Below, piece after piece: positions 43,440 through 53,127 of a stretch of DNA of 64,000 bases. Origin of the DNA: DUUI01 sp964345765 (GTDB taxonomy: Bacteria; Bacillota_I; Bacilli_A; Erysipelotrichales; Erysipelotrichaceae). Below the pieces are notes generated by a model. It did no database searches and was not told where the DNA came from. It saw nothing but the letters and a program-made list of their open reading frames with translations. The stretch lies in the NCBI GenBank assembly GCA_964345765.1, contig CAYFSJ010000001.1:19061-83060 (forward strand). The letters are read 5' to 3'. Each line of letters opens with the position of its first letter. The stretch's first letter is position 1. A program made the translations under genes and the position numbers.

Positions 43440-44029
43440 AGAAAGTACGTAATATGTTCTCTTTAGCACAAGAAGCACTGACTAATCATGACAAAGAAAT
43501 CGCATTGAATTTGATTGAAATGGATGATTTTGTCAACCATCTTGATGAAGACATTAACCATCAAGCAACAGAGATGCTAAGTTTATTACAACCTGTCGCC
43601 AAAGACTTAAGAAGTATTATTGCTGGTATTCGTTTATCTACCGATATTGAACGTATTGGTGATTATGCTAAGAACATTGGGCGTTATGTCATTAAAAATA
43701 ATGAAGATCATAGTGATGAATTAACAACTCTAACCAATAAGATTATTGATGCAATTTTATATCAAATCGATAGTGTTTATGAATCCCTCAAGAATGATGA
43801 CGTTGAAGCGGCTTATCGTATTTTAGATGAAGATGAACGAATCGATAAAGCCTTCATTGAAACGATTGTCTTTATTGAAGAAAAGATTCATGCGAATCCG
43901 AATGAATTTAAGTATCCTGTACGACTAATTACAATGTTACGTTCACTCGAAAGAGCAGGGGACCATATCAAAAATATTTGTGAATCCCTAATTTATAAGA
44001 GTAAAGGTCAACATATAGATTTTGGATGA
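43433..44029 (+). CDS. phoU: PhoU-like phosphate-signalling protein, N-terminus uncertain
   Basis: 198 residues from ATG 43433. Both PhoU repeats carry the metal/phosphate motif: VAKDLRSIIAGIRLSTDIERIGDYAKNI-type in repeat 1 and MLRSLERAGDHIKNICE in repeat 2. PhoU proteins damp phosphate uptake and signalling. The frame stays open upstream to 43400 and encodes residues like the usual PhoU N-terminus, but has no start codon there, and ATG 43433 has no RBS. It overlaps the broken regulator by seven bases. Expression may depend on read-through from phoH, or be lost. Confidence 0.8.
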   Translation: MLKKVRNMFSLAQEALTNHDKEIALNLIEMDDFVNHLDEDINHQATEMLSLLQPVAKDLRSIIAGIRLSTDIERIGDYAKNIGRYVIKNNEDHSDELTTLTNKIIDAILYQIDSVYESLKNDDVEAAYRILDEDERIDKAFIETIVFIEEKIHANPNEFKYPVRLITMLRSLERAGDHIKNICESLIYKSKGQHIDFG

Positions 44030-44036
44030 TACAGAT

Positions 44037-44068
44037 AAAAAAGAATCTCATGAACGAGATTCTTTTTT
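44037..44068. terminator. Bidirectional terminator between phoU and the Na/Pi transporter
   Basis: AAAAAAGAATCTC (44037-44049) and GAGATTCTTTTTT (44056-44068) form a perfect 13-bp stem with loop ATGAAC. Confidence 0.92.
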
Positions 44069-44069
44069 G

Positions 44070-45737
44070 TTAGATATGTAGGTCTTTAGGAACATTATGG
44101 ACTTTAACTGGATGAATTGTGTTGGTTGCAACGTTATAGGAATGGTCCGCCATTCTCTCTAAGGTTCCTAAGATATCAATGTAGACAGATCCTGCCACAC
44201 CCGCAATATTTTCATCAGCCGTAATGCGTTGGAAGAAGTTATCTCTAAATTGTTGTTCAAGTAAGTCTATATAATTTTCATCTTCCGTTAAGGTTTGATA
44301 GGTAGAGAAGTTATTGGTTTGATAGATTTCTAAAGCAGAGTTTAAGTTATGGACTAATAAGTCATAGAATTGTCTTAATTCATCCTTGGCTGTATCGCTT
44401 AAATCTTCTTTATGTTCAAATATCATTTCATAGAATTCAACTAAGTTAGTCGATAAGTCAGATATTCTTTCTAAGTTCTTAATGACTTGCAAGTTTGTTG
44501 CGTACTCAATGGATAATTCTTCGGATAAGTTTGTTTTAGCAATCTTCAGTAAATAATTGGTTATCTTAGTATCTAAAGCATTAACAATGTCTTCAAGTTG
44601 AACAACCGTTTCTTTATATTTCTTTTCTTTTGTTTGAATATACAGATGACTTGCTTCAATTGAACTAACCACTAACTCACCCACCTTTAAGATAGAGCGC
44701 TTAGATACTTCTAAAGCACCAGCCGCAAAGTTAGTAATCATTGCTTCATCGAGTTCTTCAATGGCAACATCACTGATTGAATGGGCATCTTTACCAGGTA
44801 ATAATTTTTCCATAAGATGAACAAATTGTTTAACAAAAGGTAAGAACAGTAGGGTACTAATAAAGTTAAATAAGAAATGTGCCAAGGCAATGGCCATCAA
44901 ATTATTTAAGTTTAATAAGTCTACTAATGTCGAAATTAAATGTGTATATGGAATTAAGAAAATCATAAAGATAATCGATCCAACCACATTAAAGATTAAG
45001 TGAAATAATGCGGAACGCTTAGCCGCCAAAGATCCTCCTGCAGCCGCAATCAATGAAGTCACACAGGTTCCAATATTGGCACCAAAGACTAATGAAATAG
45101 AAGCAATGAGGGTGATCGCGTTGGTATCATAAAGTTTTTGGATGATTCCAACAATAGCACTTGAAGATTGAACAATCCCTGTGATAATGGTTCCACCAAT
45201 TAAACCAATAATTGGTTGTGATGAAATACTTAAAATAATATCATTAAAGCCTTCTAAGTATTGTAATTGTTTAAGAGCATCCCCCATCATGGTTAAACCG
45301 ATAAAGATTAGTGAAAAGCCAATTAAAATATGAGCTAAGTAGGTATGTTTCTTCCGCTTAGCTGCCATCGTCATAATGACTCCTATTAACATAATAAAGT
45401 AGGCGAAATACTCAACCTTAAAACTGATTAAGACAGCCGTTACAGTTGTCCCAATATTAGCTCCCATTGAAATCCCAATAGCTTGATCTAAGCGCATGAG
45501 ACCTGCTCTTACTAATGATATCGCAATAACCGTAGTTGCTGAAGAAGATTGTAAGACAGCCGTTAGCACTAGACCAACTAAAATTGCTTTAAATGGGTTA
45601 GAAGTACACTTATCGATATAATCTCGAATCTTGCTACCAGCGAAATTGGTAAGACCATCCCCCATTAAATTAATGCCAAATAAGAAAATGGCGAGGCCGC
45701 CACAGATAAATTCCCATTGAATACTTGAAATTGACAT
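44070..45737 (-). CDS. Na+/phosphate cotransporter with C-terminal PhoU-like domain
   Basis: 555 residues. NptA-type (PF02690) inverted repeats with AVLQSSSATTVIA and GIVQSSSAIVGI and two GANIGT motifs, about eight transmembrane helices in residues 1-310, then a cytoplasmic helical PhoU-like domain (about 340-540). Start at 45737 follows AGGAG; the longer frame is not needed. Converges on phoU, so the locus pairs low-affinity phosphate uptake with a phosphate sensor. Confidence 0.92.
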   Translation of the reverse strand: MSISSIQWEFICGGLAIFLFGINLMGDGLTNFAGSKIRDYIDKCTSNPFKAILVGLVLTAVLQSSSATTVIAISLVRAGLMRLDQAIGISMGANIGTTVTAVLISFKVEYFAYFIMLIGVIMTMAAKRKKHTYLAHILIGFSLIFIGLTMMGDALKQLQYLEGFNDIILSISSQPIIGLIGGTIITGIVQSSSAIVGIIQKLYDTNAITLIASISLVFGANIGTCVTSLIAAAGGSLAAKRSALFHLIFNVVGSIIFMIFLIPYTHLISTLVDLLNLNNLMAIALAHFLFNFISTLLFLPFVKQFVHLMEKLLPGKDAHSISDVAIEELDEAMITNFAAGALEVSKRSILKVGELVVSSIEASHLYIQTKEKKYKETVVQLEDIVNALDTKITNYLLKIAKTNLSEELSIEYATNLQVIKNLERISDLSTNLVEFYEMIFEHKEDLSDTAKDELRQFYDLLVHNLNSALEIYQTNNFSTYQTLTEDENYIDLLEQQFRDNFFQRITADENIAGVAGSVYIDILGTLERMADHSYNVATNTIHPVKVHNVPKDLHI

Positions 45738-45850
45738 ACAGATTCTCCTAATAATCAATCCTATCTTAACAAATTCTTTATCAAATGTTAACCGAAACTT
45801 CATTAATCTTTACTTGTTCTTCTATGATATAATTGTGTTGGAGAAAAGTG

Positions 45851-46285
45851 ATGAATTATACAATTATCTATCAAGATGTACAACCTAAATGGCGAAACTA
45901 TGCTGGCTATGTTAAAGAAGTGTTTAAATCAATCATTGAAGTCACTAATGATTCACGTTTAAATAAGAGTGTTGCGATAATCTTAATTAATGATGAAGAG
46001 ATGCATCATATGAACTTTATGTATAGACAGCTTGATCGCTCAACTGATGTACTTACTTTTGTTGACGATGAAGATCCTGAGCATTTAGGTGATATCTTTA
46101 TTAATACCCAAGCGGTCATTAATCAAGCTCAAGAGTATGGTCATTCCCTTAGACGTGAATTTTCATTTTTAGTAACTCATGGACTCTTACATTTACTAGG
46201 CTTTGATCATCATACTAATCAAGAAGAAAAAGAGATGTTTGATTTACAAGAAAGGATCTTGGATAACATTGGAGCGACTCGCTAA
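45851..46285 (+). CDS. ybeY: Endoribonuclease YbeY
   Basis: 144 residues. Zinc-dependent RNase for 16S rRNA 3' maturation and ribosome quality control. Motifs: NDEEMHHMNFMYRQLDRSTDVLTF and zinc site HGLLHLLGFDHH. ATG 45851 with GGAGAAAAG upstream; a TATAAT-like ATGATATAATTG lies near 45826-45835 and can serve as promoter. First gene of the ybeY-dgkA-cdd-era-recO run. Confidence 0.96.
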   Translation: MNYTIIYQDVQPKWRNYAGYVKEVFKSIIEVTNDSRLNKSVAIILINDEEMHHMNFMYRQLDRSTDVLTFVDDEDPEHLGDIFINTQAVINQAQEYGHSLRREFSFLVTHGLLHLLGFDHHTNQEEKEMFDLQERILDNIGATR

Positions 46286-46625
46286 TAAATTTAAAAATGC
46301 CATCAATGGAATCATTTATGCCTTTAAAATCGATACGGGTGTTAAGATTCAATTTTTACTGGCAACCATCACTGTCCTATTTTGTTTTTGGTTAGGAATT
46401 AATGCTTTTGAATGGATGATCATCTTAGTCTGTATTGGCTGTGTCATTTGTGCTGAATTACTCAATACGGCCATCGAAAAGACACTCGATGCAATAAATT
46501 ATCTTGAGGATACACAAGTTGGCCATATTAAAGACATTAGTGCTGGAGCGGTCTTAACGATTTCAATCGTTTCATTTATAATAATGATAATAATAATTTT
46601 ATCTAAAGGAGTGTTAACAATATGA
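46269..46625 (+). CDS. dgkA: Diacylglycerol/undecaprenol kinase (DgkA family)
   Basis: 118 residues with three transmembrane helices. Gram-positive members phosphorylate undecaprenol. Motifs: FKNAINGIIYAFKID, CAELLNTAIEKTLD and KDISAGAVL. The only reasonable start is TTG 46269 (MERLANKF), inside ybeY; no ATG fits. Stop TGA overlaps the cdd ATG. Confidence 0.9.
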   Translation: MERLANKFKNAINGIIYAFKIDTGVKIQFLLATITVLFCFWLGINAFEWMIILVCIGCVICAELLNTAIEKTLDAINYLEDTQVGHIKDISAGAVLTISIVSFIIMIIIILSKGVLTI

Positions 46626-47023
46626 AAGATTATTCTTTTTTAACTCAAGAAGCGTTTAAAGCGCTTGAAAATGCCTATGCCCCATATTCGAAATATCGGG
46701 TTGGAAGCTGTATTTTATTAAAAGATGGTAACATGATCCATGGTGCCAATATCGAAAATGCTTCATTTGGGGCAACATCTTGTGCCGAAAGAAATGCGGT
46801 CTTTGCTACTTATTCATTAGGCTATCGTAAAGAAGATATTGAAGCCATTGCGATTGTTACCGAAGGGGATATCTTAGCTGGACCATGTGGTATTTGTCGT
46901 CAAGTATTAAGTGAATTATTACCTCAAGATGCACCAATTCTTTTGAGTAACCATCATGAACATTTAGATACTAATATTAATGAATTAATCCCACTTCAAT
47001 TTGGTCCAAAGGATTTAGTATGA
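46622..47023 (+). CDS. cdd: Cytidine deaminase
   Basis: 133 residues, tetrameric class. Zinc and catalytic residues in TSCAERNAVFA (Cys, Glu) and GPCGICRQVLSEL (two Cys). Deaminates cytidine and deoxycytidine in salvage. RBS AAGGAG. Overlaps era by four bases. Confidence 0.97.
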   Translation: MKDYSFLTQEAFKALENAYAPYSKYRVGSCILLKDGNMIHGANIENASFGATSCAERNAVFATYSLGYRKEDIEAIAIVTEGDILAGPCGICRQVLSELLPQDAPILLSNHHEHLDTNINELIPLQFGPKDLV

Positions 47024-47913
47024 GTTTTAAGTCTGGCTTTGTTGCGTTAATAGGGCTACCTAATACGGGCAAATCAACCTTATTAAATCAAATTTTTAAC
47101 AAAAAGATTGCGATTGTCTCAGATAAACCTCAAACAACTCGTAATGCAATTCGAGGTATTTTAAATCATGAAAACTACCAAATTGTCTTTATTGATACGC
47201 CAGGGATTCATGATCCTCAAGATGAATTTGGTCGTTTTTTAAATCGTGAGTCCTATTCAAATATAGAAGGGGCAGACTTAGTTTACTTCTTAATTGATGC
47301 CACTAAACCAATGCGTAAAAAACAAAATGAAGTACTTCAAAGAATTAAACAAAGTTATAATGAAATCCCAATCTTTGGAATTATTAATAAGATTGATTTA
47401 ATAAATAAACCACAATTAATTAGCTTATTAGATTATTTAAATGATACCTTTGAATTTGATGAGCTCATCCCCATCTCAGCTTTAGAAAATGATAATATCA
47501 ATACTTTACTAGATTTAACTCTTCAACAATTACAGGAAGGTCCAGCCTTCTTCAGTGATGAAGACGAAGTTGACTATACTTTGAGTTTTCAAATCTCAGA
47601 AATTATTCGTGAGAAGATTCTATATGTGATGAAACAAGAACTTCCTCATCAAATAGGAGTTGTGGTTGAATCCATTGAAGATGAAAAAGATGAAATAACG
47701 ATTTATGCTAAAATCATTGTGTCTAGTGCTAGTCAAAAGCCTATTTTGATTGGGAAACAAGGATCAATGATTAAAAAGATTCGTGTCATGGCAACAAAAG
47801 AGTTAAGAAATGTTTTAAATCGAAAAGTTGATTTAGAACTATTTGTGTCCGTTGAACCTGATTGGCGAAATAAACTTCATCATTTAAAGGAACTTGGCTA
47901 TAATCATGAATGA
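47020..47913 (+). CDS. era: GTPase Era
   Basis: 297 residues. Binds the 16S rRNA 3' end in 30S maturation. G1 GLPNTGKST, G2 QTTRNAIRG, G3 DTPGI, G4 NKID, G5 ISALE; C-terminal KH domain with IGKQGSMIKKIR. Overlaps recO by eight bases. TGA stop. Confidence 0.97.
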   Translation: MSFKSGFVALIGLPNTGKSTLLNQIFNKKIAIVSDKPQTTRNAIRGILNHENYQIVFIDTPGIHDPQDEFGRFLNRESYSNIEGADLVYFLIDATKPMRKKQNEVLQRIKQSYNEIPIFGIINKIDLINKPQLISLLDYLNDTFEFDELIPISALENDNINTLLDLTLQQLQEGPAFFSDEDEVDYTLSFQISEIIREKILYVMKQELPHQIGVVVESIEDEKDEITIYAKIIVSSASQKPILIGKQGSMIKKIRVMATKELRNVLNRKVDLELFVSVEPDWRNKLHHLKELGYNHE

Positions 47914-48604
47914 AGTCATTGATGAAGGTTATATTCTAAATACGAAAACATACAAAGAAGCTGATGCCATGATGTGGGTTTATTTAAAAGACTCAGGTCT
48001 GAAACATTTTATTTATAAAGGTTATTACAAACCAAACTCCAAACGCTTGGCCAGTGGTTTAGCCTTTCATTTGTATCAATTTAGATATAAAGATAAAGAC
48101 TCACTGATTACACCCATTGAGATTGTGACTAAGAAATCTTATCCACAATTAACTGATAATATGGAAGTGATGACATTGGCTCAGATTGTTAATAGTATCT
48201 ATTTGCAATTTCATCAACACCTAAATTATTCATTATATCAATGGGCTTTAGAAGCTTTTAATGATTTTGATAATAAACGATTAGTGCTTTGTTTATTTTT
48301 AGTAGACTGTTTAAATCAACTTGGTTTACAACCTTATGTGGATGGTGATGTGAAAACGAACCAACCTCAAGTGAATCATTTTGATATTAAAGAGGGTGGA
48401 ATGATCTATCGTCCTATCAAAAGTATTTATAATGTCGAAGAATTAAGACTTATTAGACAACTATTTAAGGCAAAGACTTCAAATTATAGTATAATAAGCA
48501 ATGCCCATATTGATTTAAGAATAGTTGGCTTAATTGTCGACTATTTTGAATATCATACATCGTTTCGATTAAATGGCTATCATTTTTATTTAGATTTACA
48601 ATAG
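47906..48604 (+). CDS. recO: DNA repair protein RecO
   Basis: 232 residues. RecF-pathway mediator loading RecA on SSB-coated DNA. N-terminal OB fold (DEGYILNTKTYKEADAMMWVYLKDSGL) and a helical C-terminal domain; the cysteine zinc motif found in many RecO proteins is missing. ATG 47906 lies within the era end with AAAGGAAC 14 bases upstream. Identity rests on N-terminal pattern plus era-recO-glyS order. Confidence 0.9.
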   Translation: MNEVIDEGYILNTKTYKEADAMMWVYLKDSGLKHFIYKGYYKPNSKRLASGLAFHLYQFRYKDKDSLITPIEIVTKKSYPQLTDNMEVMTLAQIVNSIYLQFHQHLNYSLYQWALEAFNDFDNKRLVLCLFLVDCLNQLGLQPYVDGDVKTNQPQVNHFDIKEGGMIYRPIKSIYNVEELRLIRQLFKAKTSNYSIISNAHIDLRIVGLIVDYFEYHTSFRLNGYHFYLDLQ

Positions 48605-48612
48605 GAGGATTT

Positions 48613-49980
48613 ATGTCTAACAAAAATTTTGAAAAAATATCATCGCATCTAAGACAAACTGGTTTTGTTTATCCTGGTTCTCAAATCTATGGGGGTTTAT
48701 CCAATACTTGGGATTTTGGACCATTAGGTGTTGAATTTAAAGATTCAATCAAAAATTTATGGTGGAAGAAGTTTATTCACCAAATTCCAGAAAATGTAGG
48801 CATCCAATCTGCTATTTTAATGAACCCTAAGGTGTGGGAAGCTTCCGGTCACTTAGATACCTTTGCGGATCCATTAATGGACTGTAAAGCTTGTAAAACG
48901 CGTCACAGAGCCGATAAATTAATCGAAGAGAAGTTTCCAGAAGTAAATGCGGGCGCATTTGATTTAAAACAAATGGAAGCATTTATTGATGAAAATGATA
49001 TTAATTGCCCAAATTGTGGTAAACATGATTTTACGAATATCCGTCAATTCAATCTGATGTTTAAAACATTCCAAGGTGTAACGGAAGAATCCAGTTCAAC
49101 GATTTATTTAAGACCTGAGACCGCACAAGGAATGTTTGTTAACTATAAAAATGTTCAACGCTCTTCTCGTAAAAAGATTCCATTTGGTATTGGCCAAATA
49201 GGGAAGGCTTTTAGAAATGAAATTACACCAGGTCAAATGATTTTTAGAACTCGTGAATTCGAACAAATGGAACTTGAATTCTTCTGTAAACCTGGCACAG
49301 ATTTAGAGTGGTATGAATTCTATAAGAATCTCTGTATGGAATTCTTAATCGAACTTGGACTAAAACCTGAAAATCTTCGCTTTAGAGATCATGATGAAGA
49401 TGAATTATCACATTATTCAATTGCGACTGCTGATATTGAATACATGTTCCCATGGGGCTGGGATGAACTTTGGGGTATTGCTGATCGTTCTGATTTTGAT
49501 TTAAGACAACACCAAGAACATTCTAAAGAAAATATGGAATATCTTGACCCTGAAACTAATGAACGCTATATCCCATACTGTGTTGAACCATCAGTGGGTG
49601 TTGAACGCTTGATGTTAGCGCTACTCTGTGAAGCTTATCAAGAAGAAGAGTTAGAAAATGATTCTCGAGTACTCTTGAAATTAGATCCTAAGGTGGCACC
49701 TTATAAAGTTGCGATTTTACCTTTATCTAAAAAGCTTAGTGAACAAGCAAAAGAAGTTTATAAACAATTATCAACAGAGTTCTTAGTAGATTATGATGAG
49801 AGTGGCTCTATTGGCAAACGTTATCGTCGTCAAGACCAAATTGGAACTCCATTCTGTGTAACAGTCGATTTCGATAGTTTAGAAGATCAAAGTGTAACGA
49901 TTCGTTATCGTGATTCGATGGAACAAGAAAGAGTCTTAATGAGTGAACTCACCAATAAAATTAAAGAAATGGTTGAATGA
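48613..49980 (+). CDS. glyS: Glycyl-tRNA synthetase (dimeric type)
   Basis: 455 residues, alpha2 type (GlyQS). Class II motifs: TGFVYPGSQIYGGLSNTWDFGPLG, TYLRPETAQGMFVNY (motif 2 region), IGKAFRNEITPGQMIFRTREFEQMELEFF, and motif 3 VEPSVGVERLMLALL; zinc-type Cys pairs CKACK and CPNCG; anticodon domain at the C-terminus. No T-box leader is visible upstream, and there is only an eight-base gap from recO. TGA stop overlaps dnaG. Confidence 0.97.
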   Translation: MSNKNFEKISSHLRQTGFVYPGSQIYGGLSNTWDFGPLGVEFKDSIKNLWWKKFIHQIPENVGIQSAILMNPKVWEASGHLDTFADPLMDCKACKTRHRADKLIEEKFPEVNAGAFDLKQMEAFIDENDINCPNCGKHDFTNIRQFNLMFKTFQGVTEESSSTIYLRPETAQGMFVNYKNVQRSSRKKIPFGIGQIGKAFRNEITPGQMIFRTREFEQMELEFFCKPGTDLEWYEFYKNLCMEFLIELGLKPENLRFRDHDEDELSHYSIATADIEYMFPWGWDELWGIADRSDFDLRQHQEHSKENMEYLDPETNERYIPYCVEPSVGVERLMLALLCEAYQEEELENDSRVLLKLDPKVAPYKVAILPLSKKLSEQAKEVYKQLSTEFLVDYDESGSIGKRYRRQDQIGTPFCVTVDFDSLEDQSVTIRYRDSMEQERVLMSELTNKIKEMVE

Positions 49981-51737
49981 AAAGATTAACTCAAGAAGAA
50001 ATCACAGATATAAGAGAAAAGGTTAATATTGTTGATGTTATATCTAACTATATTCCTTTAGAAAAGGCCGGCAGCAACTTTAAAGGAATCTGTCCTTTTC
50101 ATGATGATCATGACCCTTCAATGTCTGTTAATGTTGATAAACAAATCTTTAAATGTTTTGTTTGTGGTGAAGGCGGAAATGTCTTTAACTTTATTCAAAA
50201 ATATGAACAAGTTTCCTTCATTGAATCCGTCAAAAAAGTAGGTGAATTGATTGGTTTTGACTTTAGTGATTATTCAATAGGGACATACAAACCTAAAATT
50301 GATCAACAAATTGCTCGCTATTATAGATTAATGGATGAAGCACAGCGTTATCTTGAATATACTCTCAATAACAATAAAGAGGATTTTATTGCCCAGTTCT
50401 TAAAAGATCGACAGTTAAATGATGACATCATTGATGAGTTTAAGCTTGGATATGCAGACCCAAAGTTTCCATTAGCTCAATACTTACTTAAAAAGGGCTA
50501 TCAACTTGAAGAGCTTGAAGCAATCAATCTTGCCAAAGAACATGAATCAGGCATTAGTGAAGTGTTTAATCATCGTATTGTTTTTCCTATTACTAATGAT
50601 AAAGATCAAATCGTGGCTTATACAGCACGTGCATTGGATGAGCATGGTCCAAAATACATTAATAGTTCGACCAATCCAATCTATCAAAAATCGAATGTCT
50701 TATATAACTATCCAAAGACACAGGCACCTTTATTAAAAGATAAACCTTTGATTATTGTAGAAGGTGTCATGGATGTCATTGCTTTTTATCGAGCAGGACT
50801 TCAAAAAGTGGTTGCGGTATTGGGAACTGCCTTAAGTGAGGTTCAAATTAATCTGATTAAGCGTCTGAATAGTTCTGTCATTTTAGCATTTGATGGTGAT
50901 GAAGCAGGACAAGCTGCCATGATAAATATTGGAGCACAATTACGTGAAAATCACATTGATGTAAGTATTATGAATAATAATACTAATCTTGATCCTGATG
51001 ATATTTTGAATCAGTATTCTAAAGAGACATTAATTGAGATGATTAATAAACCAATGCATTGGATGGAGTTTGTTATAAAGTTTGCTAGTCAACGTTATAC
51101 ACTGACCTCTTATAATGCACGTAAACGGGTACTTGAGTTTAGTGTGGCACAGTTAATTTTAGAAGATAAACTTGATCAGAACTACTTTGTTCAACAGATT
51201 GCAGAAGTGACCCAGTTTAATAAAGAAATGGTTCTTCAACAGTTAAATCAAATAAAAAAGCCTGAGCCAGTCAAACGACCTAGAGAGTCTCATCAACCTT
51301 TTTCGACACAACATATTCTTAAATCTGAAAAAGATGTCTTGGCTCATATCTTAGATGGTAAGAATTTTGCTCAAGAGTTTAAGTTGAATTTAGGGTATTT
51401 AATTGACCCGCAGGCTAATGATTTAGCGCTGTTAATGACCAATTTATACAATTCTCGTGATACAATAGGAGTAGCCGACTGCTTGGATTTAAATTTAAGT
51501 CAGATTCAACAAGTACTCTTATTAGAGATAAGTGAAGAGAGTTTATACCAGTATCCAAAGTCTTCAATTCAACTTCAAGAAGCAATTAGTTCAGTGAAAC
51601 TAGCGGATATTGATAATCTTCTTCGAATAAACGATCAAAGTATTCTAGAGACTTCAGATATTAATCGAAAACTAGAATTACTTCAAGAAAAAACAAATTT
51701 ATTACAACAACGTGATAAACTGCTACAAGGAGGGTAA
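49977..51737 (+). CDS. dnaG: DNA primase
   Basis: 586 residues. CHC2 zinc finger CPFHDDHDPSMSVN...FKCFVCGEGG; TOPRIM core with IIVEGVMDVIAFYRAG and ILAFDGDEAGQ; a helicase-binding C-terminal region (about 440-586). Synthesises Okazaki primers. Part of the glyS-dnaG-rpoD macromolecular-synthesis order. Overlaps glyS by four bases. Confidence 0.96.
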   Translation: MKRLTQEEITDIREKVNIVDVISNYIPLEKAGSNFKGICPFHDDHDPSMSVNVDKQIFKCFVCGEGGNVFNFIQKYEQVSFIESVKKVGELIGFDFSDYSIGTYKPKIDQQIARYYRLMDEAQRYLEYTLNNNKEDFIAQFLKDRQLNDDIIDEFKLGYADPKFPLAQYLLKKGYQLEELEAINLAKEHESGISEVFNHRIVFPITNDKDQIVAYTARALDEHGPKYINSSTNPIYQKSNVLYNYPKTQAPLLKDKPLIIVEGVMDVIAFYRAGLQKVVAVLGTALSEVQINLIKRLNSSVILAFDGDEAGQAAMINIGAQLRENHIDVSIMNNNTNLDPDDILNQYSKETLIEMINKPMHWMEFVIKFASQRYTLTSYNARKRVLEFSVAQLILEDKLDQNYFVQQIAEVTQFNKEMVLQQLNQIKKPEPVKRPRESHQPFSTQHILKSEKDVLAHILDGKNFAQEFKLNLGYLIDPQANDLALLMTNLYNSRDTIGVADCLDLNLSQIQQVLLLEISEESLYQYPKSSIQLQEAISSVKLADIDNLLRINDQSILETSDINRKLELLQEKTNLLQQRDKLLQGG

Positions 51738-51738
51738 T

Positions 51739-53127
51739 ATGGCAAAGAAATATAAAACACTTGATGATGTTAAGAAAGAGTTTAAGAGCATCTATTCCAA
51801 AAAGAAGAAATTAACTCAAGAACAGGTTGATAATGCCATCGACCATTTAGATTTAACTGATGATGATACAGAAGATTTGTTTGAATGGTTTAATCAAAAT
51901 AAAATAAAAATTTCAGATGATTTAGAAGAAATCGATGAAGAAGAAGTCGTCGATCAGGTTAATAAAGAAAACGCTGATGATGACGGAGATTATAGTGATG
52001 ACTTTTTTACAGGTGAAGAAGGGGACGAACCTTTTGATGAATCGGTTAATACAGTTGATTTATCCTCTTATGAGAATAAATCAATTAATGTTTCGAATGT
52101 TAAAATTAATGATCCGGTCAAAATCTATTTAAAGGAAATTGGTCGAGTTAACTTGCTTGAAGCTGAAGATGAACCAGAAATTGCTAGACGAATTCAAGAT
52201 GGTCTTAAGGCGGAAGAATTACTTTATCACATGTATGATGATGTCGATGATGCTGAAAAAGAAGATTTCTCTCATTTAGAAGAAGATCAAAGACCTCCAA
52301 TTGAATACATCGTTCAATTTTTGTTCAATTATTACGACTCAGATGCAGCAGCTGAATCCTATATTCAAAACTGTAATATGACTCGTTTTGATGGATTAGA
52401 AGCCCGTCGTATTCTTATTTCTGCTAACCTTCGTTTAGTTGTTTCCATCGCCAAGAAATATGTTGGTCGTGGTATGTCCTTCTTAGATTTAATTCAAGAA
52501 GGAAATATGGGACTTGTTAAGGCAGTTGAAAAGTTTGACTACACCAAAGGATTCAAGTTCTCAACTTACGCAACCTGGTGGATTAGACAAGCAATTACCA
52601 GAGCGATTGCTGACCAAGCCAGAACTATCCGTATTCCAGTTCATATGGTTGAAACAATTAATAAATTAACTCGTATTCAAAGAAACTTAGTACAAACACT
52701 AGGAAGAGATCCAAGTGCCGAAGAAATTGCGAAAGAAATGGGTAATATTACACCTGAAAAAGTTCGTGATATTCAAAAGATTGCCATGGAACCAGTATCG
52801 CTTGAAACACCAATTGGTGAAGAAGATGATTCTCATCTAGGTGACTTTATTGAGGATAAGGACGTTATTTCTCCTAGTTCATACGCAAACAATGAACTTC
52901 TTAAAAATGAAATCAATATGGTTTTAGAAGGATTGACTGAGCGTGAAGAAAAAGTACTTCGTCTAAGATTTGGTCTATATGATGGAAGAACAAGAACACT
53001 TGAAGAAGTCGGTAAAGAGTTCAATGTGACACGTGAGCGTATTCGTCAAATTGAAGCAAAAGCTCTTCGTAAATTAAAACATCCATCTCGTTCAAAACGT
53101 CTAAAAGACTTCTTAGATCGTAGCTAA
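51739..53127 (+). CDS. rpoD: RNA polymerase primary sigma factor with an insertion
   Basis: 462 residues, versus about 370 for SigA of Bacillus. Acidic region 1.1 (DDLEEIDEEEVVDQ to about 100), region 1.2 (DPVKIYLKEIGRVNLLEAEDE, 125-145), regions 2-4 canonical (ANLRLVVSIAKKYVGRGMSFLDLIQEGN; KGFKFSTYATWWIRQAI; TREERIRQIEAKAL-type helix-turn-helix). An extra stretch of about 55-60 residues (about 158-222) lies between 1.2 and 2.1. RBS AAGGAGGG fixes ATG 51739. TrmK follows. Confidence 0.97.
   Translation: MAKKYKTLDDVKKEFKSIYSKKKKLTQEQVDNAIDHLDLTDDDTEDLFEWFNQNKIKISDDLEEIDEEEVVDQVNKENADDDGDYSDDFFTGEEGDEPFDESVNTVDLSSYENKSINVSNVKINDPVKIYLKEIGRVNLLEAEDEPEIARRIQDGLKAEELLYHMYDDVDDAEKEDFSHLEEDQRPPIEYIVQFLFNYYDSDAAAESYIQNCNMTRFDGLEARRILISANLRLVVSIAKKYVGRGMSFLDLIQEGNMGLVKAVEKFDYTKGFKFSTYATWWIRQAITRAIADQARTIRIPVHMVETINKLTRIQRNLVQTLGRDPSAEEIAKEMGNITPEKVRDIQKIAMEPVSLETPIGEEDDSHLGDFIEDKDVISPSSYANNELLKNEINMVLEGLTEREEKVLRLRFGLYDGRTRTLEEVGKEFNVTRERIRQIEAKALRKLKHPSRSKRLKDFLDRS

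Noticed and set aside
48604..48613. T-box leader before glyS
   Set aside because: The gap is only eight bases and no T-box sequence is present upstream in recO.
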